Assembly (NCBI RefSeq): GCF_026625565.1
Contig: NZ_CP112998.1
Location: 2,296,501 to 2,360,500, forward strand
Source of the DNA: Dyadobacter pollutisoli
GTDB taxonomy: Bacteria > Bacteroidota > Bacteroidia > Cytophagales > Spirosomataceae
Reading direction: 5' to 3'
DNA: 64,000 bases
The position numbers and the translations under genes are program-made. Position 1 is the first letter of the stretch. Each line of letters begins with the position of its first letter. This document shows positions 16,112 through 25,109 of this stretch, in pieces. The notes below the pieces were generated by a model. It ran no database searches and was not told where the DNA came from. It saw nothing but the letters and a program-made list of their open reading frames with translations.

Positions 16112-18814
16112 ATGGCACACAACTTCATCCATCAGATCTTTAATGCGTCGCCAGCACCGAGTCTGGTACTGCATACTGATTCGCCGAAGTTCACTATAAC
16201 TGAGGTGAATGAAGCTTACCTGGCTCTGGTGGGCCGGAAGAGGGAACAACTCATTGGAAAAGGTTTTTTTGAAGCATACCCTGAATATCCTTACGCTAAC
16301 ACGGCGCCGTGGAAAGGCCTGCTGGACAAGCTGCTCGACGATCATCTGCCAAATCAAACTCCCGTGTCGCGTTTCGTGGTACCGGTGCCGGGTACGGGCT
16401 ATACGGAGGTCAGATATCTGGTTTCCACCAATACCCCTGTTTTTAATGACAATAATGAGATAGAATGCATATTGAGATCCGTGGCGGATGTGACCGAAAT
16501 AACCAAAACACGGCTTAATGACACGGCATTCACAAAAGATAAATTTTTGTACGACACCCAACGTATTGCCAGAATCGGTAGCTGGGAGGCTGATGTCATC
16601 AATGAAAAGCTGGTATGGTCGGATGTGGTCAAGGAGATTTACGAGGTAGAGGCCGACTATGAGCCAGATTATACGTTGGCTTCCAGTTTCTACGACGACG
16701 AGTTCAGGGAACAATTTCAAATGGCGATTCAGGAAACCCTGACCAAAGGAACCCTCTTTGACTTAGAACTCAGGATCATGACGGCAAAGGGAAACCCATG
16801 CTGGATCAGAATTACTGGAAAGGCTGAGCTTTTGGACGGCGTGTGCACGCGTGTTCATGGTGCTATTCAGGACATTCATAACCGTAAAGTCGTTGAGCAA
16901 CAATTAATTGACTCCCGCAATCAGTTTGAGTCATTGATCCAGACGATTGACGGCATAGTATGGGAAGCCGATGCCAGTACTTTCGAATTTAACTTCGTAA
17001 GCGATCAGGTAGAGAAAATGCTTGGGTATACGCCGGAGGAATGGCTGGGCGAACCCGACTTTTGGAAAAACCATATTCACCCGGACGATGTCGAGAAAGC
17101 CCTTGGCTACTGCCTGCAAGAGACCATGGAGGTAAGAAATCATGATTTTGATTACAGGATGCGCCGCGCCGATGGCGAGATGATCTGGATCAAGGATATG
17201 GTGAGCGTTATCCATGAAAATGGCAAACCTGTGCTGCTACGCGGTTTTATGGTTGATATCACAGAAACCAAAAGGCTCGTGGACATAGAGCACCTGGAAA
17301 AGACAGTACTGGAATTGAATTCCCGAAAAGGTTCCACTCTTCGTCATGTCTTGAATGAGTATCTGCTGGGGATTGAACGTATATTCCCGAGTATGAAATG
17401 TTCCATAGTAGGGATCGTCAACAATCGACTTAATAACTGGGCTGCCCCCTCGCTGCCCGATGAATATATTCAATCCATTGAAAACATACCGATCGGCGAG
17501 ACGGCAGGGTCCTGTGGTACGGCGGCGTTTACCCGGGAGCGGGTGATTGTCAGCGACATCGCCAATGATCCCAGGTGGGCAGACTACCGGGAAGTTGCCT
17601 TGCCGCATAAGCTGCTGGCCTGCTGGTCACATCCTATTATTTCCTCCGACGATGTCGTTATTGCTACTTTCGCAGCCTATTACGAAAAGGTAAAAGTGCC
17701 GTTCGAAGAAGAGTTCAAGATCATTGACCGCGTCATAGCTATTTTAACGGTAGTGCTGGAAAACAGGCAGAACTCGGAGGTGATCCTGGCCAGCAAAAAC
17801 AGGTTGCTTGGCCTGGTTAACGAATTGCAGAAGAACAATGAGCGGTACGAGTTTGTAAACAAAGCCACTAATGATGCCATTTATGATTGGGACCTTAAAA
17901 CCGACCACATCGAATGGGGACTTGGATATTACCGGATGTTTGGTTTTAATGTAATGGATGATCAGTATCCGCTCGCCAAATGGGCCTGCCAGGTACATCC
18001 CGAAGACAGGGAAAAAACAGAAATAAGTCTTCAAAAGCAGCTTTCTGACACTGAGAAAAGCAAATGGACAGCGGATTATCGGTTCAGAAAGGCAGATGAT
18101 ACTTATGCCCACGTAGTCGAAAACGGTTATATTTTAAGAGACCGGCAAGGAAAAGCAGTGAGAATGATCGGTGTGCTGAGAGACGTCACCCGCCAAAAAC
18201 AGGAAGAGCATGACCTCAAACTGCTGAGTTCGGTAATCACCAATACCAATGATATGGTACTGATCGCCGAGTCGAACCCCGATGATCTTACGGGGTTGAA
18301 AATCCTGTATGTGAATGCCGCATTTACGAAAATGACCGGTTCCTCGCCCGCTGAGGTAATCGGGAAAAGCCCCATGGTACTGCGAGGTTTCAGCCCTTTA
18401 CAAAATGATTTTGGCGTGTTGAGAAATGCGATCAGGAATCTTGAACCGCTGGAAACCGAAACGATCCGGTACCAGCGAAATGGTGAAAGTTTCGACCTCA
18501 ATCTTTCTCTTCATCCAGTGGCCGACGATCAGGGAATGCTGACACACTGGATCTCCATTGGCCACGATGTGACGGACAGGCTCAGGTACATTCGCGAAAT
18601 TGAAGAACAAAATCAGAAATTCCAGGAGATCGCCTGGATGCAGTCGCACGTGATCAGGGCACCGCTGGCAAGATTAATGAGCCTGGTCGATCTTGTCAAA
18701 AATTACCAGAATTCGGAAATCGAAAAAACCGAGTTGCTGGACCATATCCTGACCTCGGCCTATTCCCTGGACGACATTATCCGCGATATTTCCTCCAAAA
18801 CGGAACAGCTCTGA
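16112..18814 (+). CDS. Multi-PAS/GAF signalling protein with a DHp-like end but no ATPase domain
   Basis: 900 residues without membrane segments. In order: PAS ~10-125, PAS ~150-260, PAS ~265-400 (with DFDYRMRRADGEMIWIKDMV), GAF ~405-570 (ETAGSCGTAAFTRERVIV), PAS ~585-715, PAS ~720-845, and a terminal helical segment with WMQSHVIRAPLARLMSLVDL where His846 matches the phospho-acceptor of HisKA domains. The frame then stops at SSKTEQL with no HATPase_c domain, so it cannot phosphorylate itself in the usual way. It could act as a phosphotransfer or scaffold partner for a separate kinase. It abuts a convergent gene with no spacer. Confidence 0.85.
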   Translation: MAHNFIHQIFNASPAPSLVLHTDSPKFTITEVNEAYLALVGRKREQLIGKGFFEAYPEYPYANTAPWKGLLDKLLDDHLPNQTPVSRFVVPVPGTGYTEVRYLVSTNTPVFNDNNEIECILRSVADVTEITKTRLNDTAFTKDKFLYDTQRIARIGSWEADVINEKLVWSDVVKEIYEVEADYEPDYTLASSFYDDEFREQFQMAIQETLTKGTLFDLELRIMTAKGNPCWIRITGKAELLDGVCTRVHGAIQDIHNRKVVEQQLIDSRNQFESLIQTIDGIVWEADASTFEFNFVSDQVEKMLGYTPEEWLGEPDFWKNHIHPDDVEKALGYCLQETMEVRNHDFDYRMRRADGEMIWIKDMVSVIHENGKPVLLRGFMVDITETKRLVDIEHLEKTVLELNSRKGSTLRHVLNEYLLGIERIFPSMKCSIVGIVNNRLNNWAAPSLPDEYIQSIENIPIGETAGSCGTAAFTRERVIVSDIANDPRWADYREVALPHKLLACWSHPIISSDDVVIATFAAYYEKVKVPFEEEFKIIDRVIAILTVVLENRQNSEVILASKNRLLGLVNELQKNNERYEFVNKATNDAIYDWDLKTDHIEWGLGYYRMFGFNVMDDQYPLAKWACQVHPEDREKTEISLQKQLSDTEKSKWTADYRFRKADDTYAHVVENGYILRDRQGKAVRMIGVLRDVTRQKQEEHDLKLLSSVITNTNDMVLIAESNPDDLTGLKILYVNAAFTKMTGSSPAEVIGKSPMVLRGFSPLQNDFGVLRNAIRNLEPLETETIRYQRNGESFDLNLSLHPVADDQGMLTHWISIGHDVTDRLRYIREIEEQNQKFQEIAWMQSHVIRAPLARLMSLVDLVKNYQNSEIEKTELLDHILTSAYSLDDIIRDISSKTEQL

Positions 18815-19414
18815 TCAGAAACCGAGTTTTAAACCCAACGATAAACTAACTATATCGCTCGGTTTCAGGTACTTCGTGTTCTGCACATAACTGATCAGCA
18901 ACAAGTCATAAGTACCCAGTTCATAATACAGTTCCAGGCCGCGTTTGCGGTTGTTCACGACGACATCACGGCCTACTTTGCCACCGATGTAAGCGCCTGG
19001 CCGGAACGAAGTTGCCCACCAGTAGTAGCCTTTGGGATAATATGCTGGCCATTTAGTATCAAACTGCGGCCCGAATGTATAGCTGAGATAGAACCCCAGT
19101 GAAAGAGGCGCAATGTAATAGGTGTTTTTCAATGGGATCCGCCATGGAGAGTACGTCGTTTTGCCGGTAATGGTAATCAATGCATCGCCGCCGAATTTTT
19201 GAGGCAGAAAGCCAAAAAGCAAATCAGTTTCCAGCGTTTTATTCCGCGAAATGTATCCCGGCCCACCCGAAAGAAAGCCAATATTGCCTGCAAACTGCAA
19301 TTTCAAATGATCCGGCATGTACCATTTACGGGTTGGTTTGCTAAGCTGCATATTCTGACTATGCGCAGCAACGGACAACAGCAAAAACAGGAGTAAAAAA
19401 TATTTGTACATCAT
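18815..19414 (-). CDS. Probable outer-membrane or periplasmic protein, unknown family
   Basis: 199 residues from MMYKYFLLLFLLLSVAAHSQ, a clear signal peptide. The mature part has alternating strands (LKLQFAGNIGFLSGGPGY, PLSLGFYLSYTFG, PSDIVSLSLGLKLGF) and ends in phenylalanine, as barrel proteins do. The start lies one base past the stop of the metallophosphoesterase upstream, so the two are probably co-translated. No enzymatic motif. Confidence 0.6.
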   Translation of the reverse strand: MMYKYFLLLFLLLSVAAHSQNMQLSKPTRKWYMPDHLKLQFAGNIGFLSGGPGYISRNKTLETDLLFGFLPQKFGGDALITITGKTTYSPWRIPLKNTYYIAPLSLGFYLSYTFGPQFDTKWPAYYPKGYYWWATSFRPGAYIGGKVGRDVVVNNRKRGLELYYELGTYDLLLISYVQNTKYLKPSDIVSLSLGLKLGF

Positions 19415-19415
19415 T

Positions 19416-20222
19416 TCAAAATTCAACCTTCTCTACTTTATAACCATCCTTCCAGGTCGAAACCACAAGGTAACCTCTTGCACCCATGCTGGTGGTGACG
19501 TAATAATGCACGCCGTCGTTATAAAACTCACCATCCAGAAAATGATGCTGGTGACCGTATAGCGATATTCTGACGTTAGGATCATTGCCCAGGAGATCGG
19601 CATAACCCTTTTCGAGATTTTTATCAAAATCTCCGTCAAATGGCGGCACGTGAGCTACTACAATCGTGTTTTTGTTTCCGGGATTATCATTGAGCTGCGA
19701 TTTCAGCCAGCCAAGATCCGGTACCGAACCATCGAAAGCGTACTCACGGGAGCTGTTATCAATGAAGATGAATTTGTTGTTTCCAGCTTCAAACGAATAA
19801 TTGAGCGGGCCGTACATTTTACGATAGGAAGCGGCGCCATTGGCAATCAAGTCATGATTACCGATCACCGTCACATACGGACAGTTCAGCTTTGACATAA
19901 TCTCATGGACCCATTTGTACTCCTGGCTCAGGCCAAAATCGGATATGTCGCCGGCATGTACCACGAAGGAAATATCCTTCTGCTGATTGGCGCTTTTTAC
20001 AAATTCCGACGACTCATCATACCAACGCTGTGAATCGCCCATGAGGATGAATTTGACGGTGTCGGCCACAGGAAGCGCCTGAATTCTGGCAATGTTTTGG
20101 GCGTTCTGGTTCTTATCGCTGTCTTTAAAGATAACCTGATTGGGATTGTACTGGAATAGCCCTTCGCAAGAACTGAAAGCAAGTGCCAGGCCAAAAAACG
20201 CCCAACGTTGTATAGTTTTCAA
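19416..20222 (-). CDS. Calcineurin-like metallophosphoesterase lipoprotein
   Basis: 268 residues with a lipoprotein leader ending LAFSSC (Cys19). The metallophosphoesterase motifs are in order: GDSQ (~62), GDISD, GNHD, an isolated His in VAHVPPF and GHQHHF near the C-terminus, which together bind the two metal ions. Hydrolyses phosphoesters outside the cytoplasm; substrate unknown. First gene of a two-gene unit with the barrel-like protein downstream. Confidence 0.87.
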   Translation of the reverse strand: MKTIQRWAFFGLALAFSSCEGLFQYNPNQVIFKDSDKNQNAQNIARIQALPVADTVKFILMGDSQRWYDESSEFVKSANQQKDISFVVHAGDISDFGLSQEYKWVHEIMSKLNCPYVTVIGNHDLIANGAASYRKMYGPLNYSFEAGNNKFIFIDNSSREYAFDGSVPDLGWLKSQLNDNPGNKNTIVVAHVPPFDGDFDKNLEKGYADLLGNDPNVRISLYGHQHHFLDGEFYNDGVHYYVTTSMGARGYLVVSTWKDGYKVEKVEF

Positions 20223-20424
20223 TTTTATAAATAGTAAGTGATGAGAGTGAATTTCCCAACGCGGGGAACATCTTGTCCTAACCGATTATTTGAAAGGATA
20301 ATTCCAGTAACTTCGCCATATTATTAGTTACCTGTTTGCATGTTAAGGCTTCTGCCGTACTTCTGTTTCGGCACGGTTATTGCAAAGTAACTGTGTATAT
20401 ATTTCAATTTAAATTCATTACATC

Positions 20425-20883
20425 ATGAAAATCAAAGGCATAGTAGGTACATTAAGTCTTGTACTGATCACATTGTCATTGTCTGCGCAAGTAGTTTCAA
20501 AAGACTCTATCAGTACCCTAAAAAACCAGAAACAAGCATTAGAATTAAGCAAGAGACTGAACGATCGTAAGCTTCAGTTGGCAAAAATGGAAAATGAACT
20601 TCCCGGAAAGACGGAAGAGGTAGCCAAAACTGCGGAGGATGCACAGAAATCTGCCGAGGAGAACAAAAAGGCAGCTAATAAGTTGGGGGACGATGCTCAA
20701 GACCGGAAACTAGCCCGGCGCGCCAGTAAACAGGCAGGTTCGGCACACCGGGACGCAAAAAGAGCCAGAAGGGCGGCGGATAATCTTGAAAAACTAAAAA
20801 GAAATATAGCTAAGCTCAAAGACCAGATCAGCGAAGACGAAGCCAAACTCGCTGCTATGCCCGGGGTTACAGGCAGCCGGTAA
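20425..20883 (+). CDS. Small exported coiled-coil protein
   Basis: 152 residues: signal peptide ~1-21 (ending LSLSAQ), then nearly continuous heptad-rich helix with many Lys/Glu/Ala (KRLNDRKLQLAKMENELP, KLKRNIAKLKDQISEDEAKL). Highly basic middle section around residues 90-112 (RRASKQAGSAHRDAKRARRA). It resembles Bacteroidota periplasmic coiled-coil proteins of unknown role. Single gene with its own promoter gap of about 200 bp and terminator. Confidence 0.65.
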   Translation: MKIKGIVGTLSLVLITLSLSAQVVSKDSISTLKNQKQALELSKRLNDRKLQLAKMENELPGKTEEVAKTAEDAQKSAEENKKAANKLGDDAQDRKLARRASKQAGSAHRDAKRARRAADNLEKLKRNIAKLKDQISEDEAKLAAMPGVTGSR

Positions 20884-20901
20884 TATTTGATTTTTACGGT
20901 G

Positions 20902-20941
20902 AATGAGAAACGCCGCAGTTTAGCCCGCGGCGTTTCTCATT
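20902..20941. terminator. Bidirectional terminator hairpin
   Basis: 15-bp perfect inverted repeat (20902-20916 with 20927-20941; core GAAACGCCGC) between the convergent coiled-coil and sulfatase genes. Confidence 0.8.
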
Positions 20942-20947
20942 ATTAAA

Positions 20948-22501
20948 CTAGATCTGTTTCGGCGCGATTTCGTCGGGCCAGGGAACTTGCTTTCCGGTCG
21001 CTTTGATTACAGGCCATTGCACATTCCATTGTTTCAATTGTTTAGTAAACAAAGCAGCTAGTTCCTTCACTTTTTGTGGATTAGAAGTAGCCAGGTCAGT
21101 TTGTTCGCCTATGTCGCTTTTAAGGTTGTAGAGTTCAAGCTTGCCTTTCCGGTAATCATAAATCAGTTTCCAGTCCCCCTTCCGGAATGCGCTGGAATAA
21201 TGGATATTGGGCCCTTCTGCTGCGATCCAGCGGTTTGGATGATGCCAGACAAGTTCACGGTCGTCGTTTTTGATGGCAGGATTTTGCAGCAAGGGCAAAA
21301 AGCTCCTGCCATCGACCGATTGAACCAGTTTCGGGTTTTTAACGCCCGCAATGTCCAGGATCGTAGGAAAAAAATCTTCAATGATGACATACTGGTCTGT
21401 CACCGAATTTGGCTTTACGACGCCAGGCCAGCGCACGAGCATCGGCTCACGGATACCGCCTTCATAAACAGAACCTTTACCCGCTTTCAAAGGCAAATTG
21501 TGCGTCCAGGCTTTGCCGCCTCTGGCCGGCGTAGTACTCAATCCACCATTGTCCGACATGAAAAGGATAATGGTGTTATCGGCAATTTTTTTATCGTCAA
21601 TGTATTGCAGCACGTCACCCAGGCTTTTGTCCATTCCTTCTACCAAAGCGGCGTATTTCGCTTCGGTACTATCAAGTCCTGCTTTGAGATAATGATCCAT
21701 GTAACGTTTGTCGGCGGTCAGTGGAATGTGAACCGCATAATGGGCCAGGTAGAGGAAAAACGGCTTTTTCTCCGATAAAGGTTTTTCCAGGGCTTTCAAT
21801 GCCTCAGTCGTAATGGCGTCGGTCAGGAAAACATTGGTCCCGTGATACGCTTCGAGTCCCGGTACTGCATTGCGGTTGGGCTTACCATTGACAGGGCTAT
21901 CATAGTTTTTCTCGCCTGCATAGCTGGCCGGGTGACCAATGGAGCTACCCGCAATATTGATATCAAAACCTGCATTCTTTGGGTCAGAACCAGGCGTGCC
22001 GGCCGAACCGAAATGCGCCTTTCCGCTGTGAATGGTGTAGTAGCCGTTCTGTTTGAGCACAGCCGGTAGGGCAGTAGCATGAAAAGTATGCTCCACGCCA
22101 GCCACAGGGCTGAAACCATTGATATTCCAATCCACGGACTGCAATGTAGAATCGGCGTAATCCGTGTTTTTATTTTTGTCTGGGGACGTCCAGTGGGTCA
22201 CGCGGTGGTGTGCCGCGTTTACACCCGTGATCAGGCTCACACGGGTAGGCGTACATACAGGCATTGCGTACGCATTCGTGAATTTCAGGCCTTCCCGGGC
22301 CAGCCGTTCCATATTCGGAGTGCGGTAGCGTTTATTGAAATCCGTTGTTTTGTCCCAAAACGGCACCGAGGTGTCCTGCCAGCCCATATCATCAACGAGG
22401 AAGACAATGACATTGGGTTTTTCACCTTTCTTTTTTTGTCCAAAAACCGGGATAACAAGTGCCAGCCCGAAAGCCAGCACCGATAGAAGCATTCTTTTCA
22501 T
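20948..22501 (-). CDS. Sulfatase (type I, formylglycine-dependent), exported
   Basis: 517 residues from MKRMLLSVLAFGLAL (signal peptide to ~21). Type I sulfatase motifs: KPNVIVFLVDDMGWQD (metal Asp37, Asp38), the formylglycine signature CTPTR at Cys83-Arg87, and a second metal site around FMSDNGG. Cys83 needs conversion by a formylglycine-generating or anaerobic maturase elsewhere in the genome. Removes sulfate esters, in this phylum mostly from polysaccharides. It follows a decayed SusD fragment by 25 bp, so it is probably the survivor of a former polysaccharide-utilisation locus. Carbohydrate target unknown. Confidence 0.92.
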   Translation of the reverse strand: MKRMLLSVLAFGLALVIPVFGQKKKGEKPNVIVFLVDDMGWQDTSVPFWDKTTDFNKRYRTPNMERLAREGLKFTNAYAMPVCTPTRVSLITGVNAAHHRVTHWTSPDKNKNTDYADSTLQSVDWNINGFSPVAGVEHTFHATALPAVLKQNGYYTIHSGKAHFGSAGTPGSDPKNAGFDINIAGSSIGHPASYAGEKNYDSPVNGKPNRNAVPGLEAYHGTNVFLTDAITTEALKALEKPLSEKKPFFLYLAHYAVHIPLTADKRYMDHYLKAGLDSTEAKYAALVEGMDKSLGDVLQYIDDKKIADNTIILFMSDNGGLSTTPARGGKAWTHNLPLKAGKGSVYEGGIREPMLVRWPGVVKPNSVTDQYVIIEDFFPTILDIAGVKNPKLVQSVDGRSFLPLLQNPAIKNDDRELVWHHPNRWIAAEGPNIHYSSAFRKGDWKLIYDYRKGKLELYNLKSDIGEQTDLATSNPQKVKELAALFTKQLKQWNVQWPVIKATGKQVPWPDEIAPKQI

Positions 22502-22525
22502 ATTATTTGTAACCGTCATTTTGTT

Positions 22526-22985
22526 TCAGGCTCGGGTTTCGGTCAGTTTCAGTAGCGGAATATCTGCTTTGGCACGAAGCTGTTTGATCAACTCAATCGC
22601 GGCAGGTGTCGGGCCGGTCAGCTCGTTTAATGCTTCCGCTTTACTTAAAAGGATATCAGCATAGCGAACTACCGGAAAATCATTGCCCAAATCAGCACCA
22701 GTCGCGGGCAGGTCTTCTTCAAACTGGAAGCTTCTTTTATCGTCTTGTCCCAATATGATGTGGTTGCCATTCAAATCGTCGTACTTCGTCAAAAACGCAT
22801 GATGACCCCGGTATTTGGGATCAAATGAATCGTAAAACGCTGATAATGTTTTGAGTTGGGTCGCATCATTGGACTTTGCTGCGCATTTTTAGTTTGGAGG
22901 CGACACCGAAATAACGGGCGCCGGACGGTCAGAGATTACACGGAACATCAAATGAATTTGTATATACGACTGCCACTGACCTCAC
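22526..22985 (-). pseudogene. Truncated, frameshifted SusD/RagB family gene (3' part only)
   Basis: The clear C-terminal SusD signature NDFPVVRYADILLSKAEALN lies in an 88-codon open frame (22526-22792). The homology continues upstream of any start codon: LKTLSAFYDSFDPKYRGHHA in the same frame, then, after a frameshift near 22871-22880, ARYFGVASKLKMRS, and after another near 22920, FRVISDRP. The N-terminal ~300 residues including the signal peptide are absent because the TetR promoter region begins there. SusD proteins bind glycans at the cell surface with a SusC channel; this one cannot be made. Confidence 0.85.
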
Positions 22986-23027
22986 TTTTTTAACCACTCC
23001 TAATATTTGTCTGCCCAAATCTTGTAT

Positions 23028-23050
23028 TTACTAAACAGTGTTTATTATAT
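23028..23050. promoter_or_regulatory. Candidate TetR operator before the regulator gene
   Basis: Contains the palindrome TAAACA-G-TGTTTA at 23032-23044 inside a 23-base segment that recurs with two mismatches at 23701-23723. It lies 22 bp before the tetR start, as expected for autorepression. Confidence 0.65.
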
Positions 23051-23072
23051 TCACAGCGTAATTACAAAACAC

Positions 23073-23687
23073 ATGGCGATTAAGGAAAGAAAGGAGCGGG
23101 AAAAGCAGGATATGAGGAACCTGATCATTGAATCGGCTACTCAGTTGTTTCTGAAATTAGGTTATGACAAGACCTCGATCCGTACTATTGCCGAGGACAT
23201 TGAATATAGCCCAGCAACTATCTATCTGTATTTCAAGGATAAAGACGAAATATTTTTTGAGATTCACGAAAATGCATTCTCGATTCTCGAAAAGCTTTTC
23301 AGGGCGCATGATGTGATCGAAAATCCATTTGAACGTTTGGCAGCAGTGGGAAGAACTTATGTTCAGTTCGCTTTTGATAACCCCGATTACTACGATCTGA
23401 TGTTTATCATGCGTGCGCCGATGTCACAGATAAAAAATGCAGAAAAATGGGCGGCTGGCGATTGTGCTTTTGGGTACGTGCTGGAAACAATTACCGCTTG
23501 TCTCGAACAAAAACTGATCAAACCAGCGGATAAATTCATTACTACGATCTCCGTCTGGTCTTTTGCGCATGGCCTGGTATCCCTGTATATACGGGAGAGA
23601 ATGTGTATCCTTCAAATGGAAGACGACGTCGTTCGGGCAATGTTGAACACTTCGCTTGAAAATTATTTGGAAAATCTGAAAACCTAA
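23073..23687 (+). CDS. TetR/AcrR-family repressor of the efflux operon
   Basis: 204 residues from MAIKERKEREKQDMRN; the frame extends back to 23007 but that would overlap the operator. Residues ~12-60 are the TetR helix-turn-helix (IIESATQLFLKLGYDKTSIRTIAEDI, then SPATIYLYFKDKDEIFFEI). The C-terminal ligand domain is of the TetR_C_33/WHG-like type (YVQFAFDNPDYYDLMFI). Represses the downstream tolC-adaptor-pump operon and itself, judging from the shared operator-like repeat; the inducing compound is unknown. Confidence 0.88.
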   Translation: MAIKERKEREKQDMRNLIIESATQLFLKLGYDKTSIRTIAEDIEYSPATIYLYFKDKDEIFFEIHENAFSILEKLFRAHDVIENPFERLAAVGRTYVQFAFDNPDYYDLMFIMRAPMSQIKNAEKWAAGDCAFGYVLETITACLEQKLIKPADKFITTISVWSFAHGLVSLYIRERMCILQMEDDVVRAMLNTSLENYLENLKT

Positions 23688-23700
23688 AAAAATTTACCCG

Positions 23701-23723
23701 TTACTAAACACTGTTCATTATAT
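23701..23723. promoter_or_regulatory. Candidate TetR operator before the efflux genes
   Basis: 21 of 23 bases match the segment at 23028-23050 (core TAAACACTGTTCA, 23704-23716). It sits between the tetR stop and the tolC-like start at 23737. Confidence 0.65.
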
Positions 23724-23736
23724 AAACATCACTTAC

Positions 23737-25101
23737 ATGACTTCAATTTTTCGAGGAATGCTACGGCATTTGCTATACATACTTTTACTGTCCGGGATGC
23801 TCGCCGAGGCGCGGGCACAGGACAGGATATTGGAAGGCTACATTCAGCAGGGGTTGAAAAACAATCAGGGGATTCGTCAACAGGGATTTTTGCTGGAAAA
23901 AAGCATGTATGCTTTAAAAGAAGCAAAGACATTTTTTCTGCCGGAAGTCAATTTTAATGGGTCTTACCTCGATTCTCGCGGCGGCCGGAAGATCAGTATC
24001 CCGATCGGCGACCTGCTCAACCCGGTTTATTCTTCATTGAACCAACTCACCAACTCTTCCGCATTTCCCCAGGTCGAGAATGTGAACCAGACTTTTAACC
24101 CCAATAACTATTACGACGCCAAGTTCAGGACTTCCCTGCCGCTTTACAATGCTGAGATAACGTACAACACGCGAATCCGAAAGGAGCAGATCAATTTCCA
24201 GCAGGCTGAGGCCGACGTTTACAGACGCGAGCTAGTGAAGGAAATCAAGTTTGCCTACTATGCCTATATGCAGTCACGGGAGGCGATTAGCATTTTGGAA
24301 AGCGCGGTTTCCCTGGCGAGAGAAAATCTCAGGTTTAATCAGGTTTTGGTCAAGAATGATAAGGCGATCAGGACAGTGGTGAGCCGCTCAGAGAATGAAC
24401 TGATCGGGCTGGAAGCTAGATTGGAAGATGCTAAAAACCAGTCTGTTAATGCGGCTGGGTATTTCAATTTTTTACTTAACACTCCGCTCGATTCACGCAT
24501 TGAGGGACAAGCCGCCACGCAGCTGGCACCTGAGCCGGATACTGCTGCCACCGGTAAGAGGGAGGAACTCGTTAAACTGGAATCTCTATTGAAAATCAAC
24601 ACATTGTCGGGGCAGCTGGCGAAAGCTTCTTCGTTGCCGAAGCTATCGACTTTCATGGACCTGGGTACGCAGGGCGATTTTATCAAATTTAATAATGACA
24701 CGCGCTACTATCTGTTTGGCGTGACTCTGGACTGGCGCGTTTTTGCTGCAAACCGGGTGCAATATAAAACCAAGCAGGCTGCAATGGACCGGAACGCTAC
24801 TTCGGCGCAGCTGAGCCAGGTAGAGCAACAGTTGGCATTACAGTCACAAACTGCTTCGAACAAGTTGAAATCTGCCGTAACCATTTATCGTGCCGCCACC
24901 AGCCAGACAGCACTTTCGAAACAGTATTACGAAGATCAGCAGAAATTGTACCGCGAAGGCCAGCTGCTTTACATCGAATTGCTGGACGCCCAGAACCGGT
25001 TGATCAATGATCAGCTTCAACAAAGTATTTCTTACCTGAATGTACAAACCCGCACGGCCGAGCTGGAACGGGCAAAAGCAAGCTATGTATTTTCTAATTA
25101 A
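23737..25101 (+). CDS. TolC-family outer-membrane efflux protein
   Basis: 454 residues; signal peptide ~1-28 (ending AEARAQ). Two outer-membrane-efflux repeats with long coiled-coil helices: IRKEQINFQQAEADVYRREL and LARENLRFNQVLV in the first, LSQVEQQLALQSQ and YREGQLLYIELLDAQNRLI in the second. Forms the trimeric exit duct through the outer membrane for the RND pump. First gene of the operon, 8 bp ahead of the adaptor. Confidence 0.92.
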   Translation: MTSIFRGMLRHLLYILLLSGMLAEARAQDRILEGYIQQGLKNNQGIRQQGFLLEKSMYALKEAKTFFLPEVNFNGSYLDSRGGRKISIPIGDLLNPVYSSLNQLTNSSAFPQVENVNQTFNPNNYYDAKFRTSLPLYNAEITYNTRIRKEQINFQQAEADVYRRELVKEIKFAYYAYMQSREAISILESAVSLARENLRFNQVLVKNDKAIRTVVSRSENELIGLEARLEDAKNQSVNAAGYFNFLLNTPLDSRIEGQAATQLAPEPDTAATGKREELVKLESLLKINTLSGQLAKASSLPKLSTFMDLGTQGDFIKFNNDTRYYLFGVTLDWRVFAANRVQYKTKQAAMDRNATSAQLSQVEQQLALQSQTASNKLKSAVTIYRAATSQTALSKQYYEDQQKLYREGQLLYIELLDAQNRLINDQLQQSISYLNVQTRTAELERAKASYVFSN

Positions 25102-25109
25102 ACAATGAC

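Noticed and set aside
16064..16720. 218-codon minus-strand frame overlapping the start of the PAS/GAF protein
   Set aside because: Overlaps well-supported PAS sequence on the other strand; no signal or domain seen.
21074..21778. 234-codon plus-strand frame inside the sulfatase gene
   Set aside because: Antisense to a sulfatase with complete active-site motifs; composition typical of a shadow frame.
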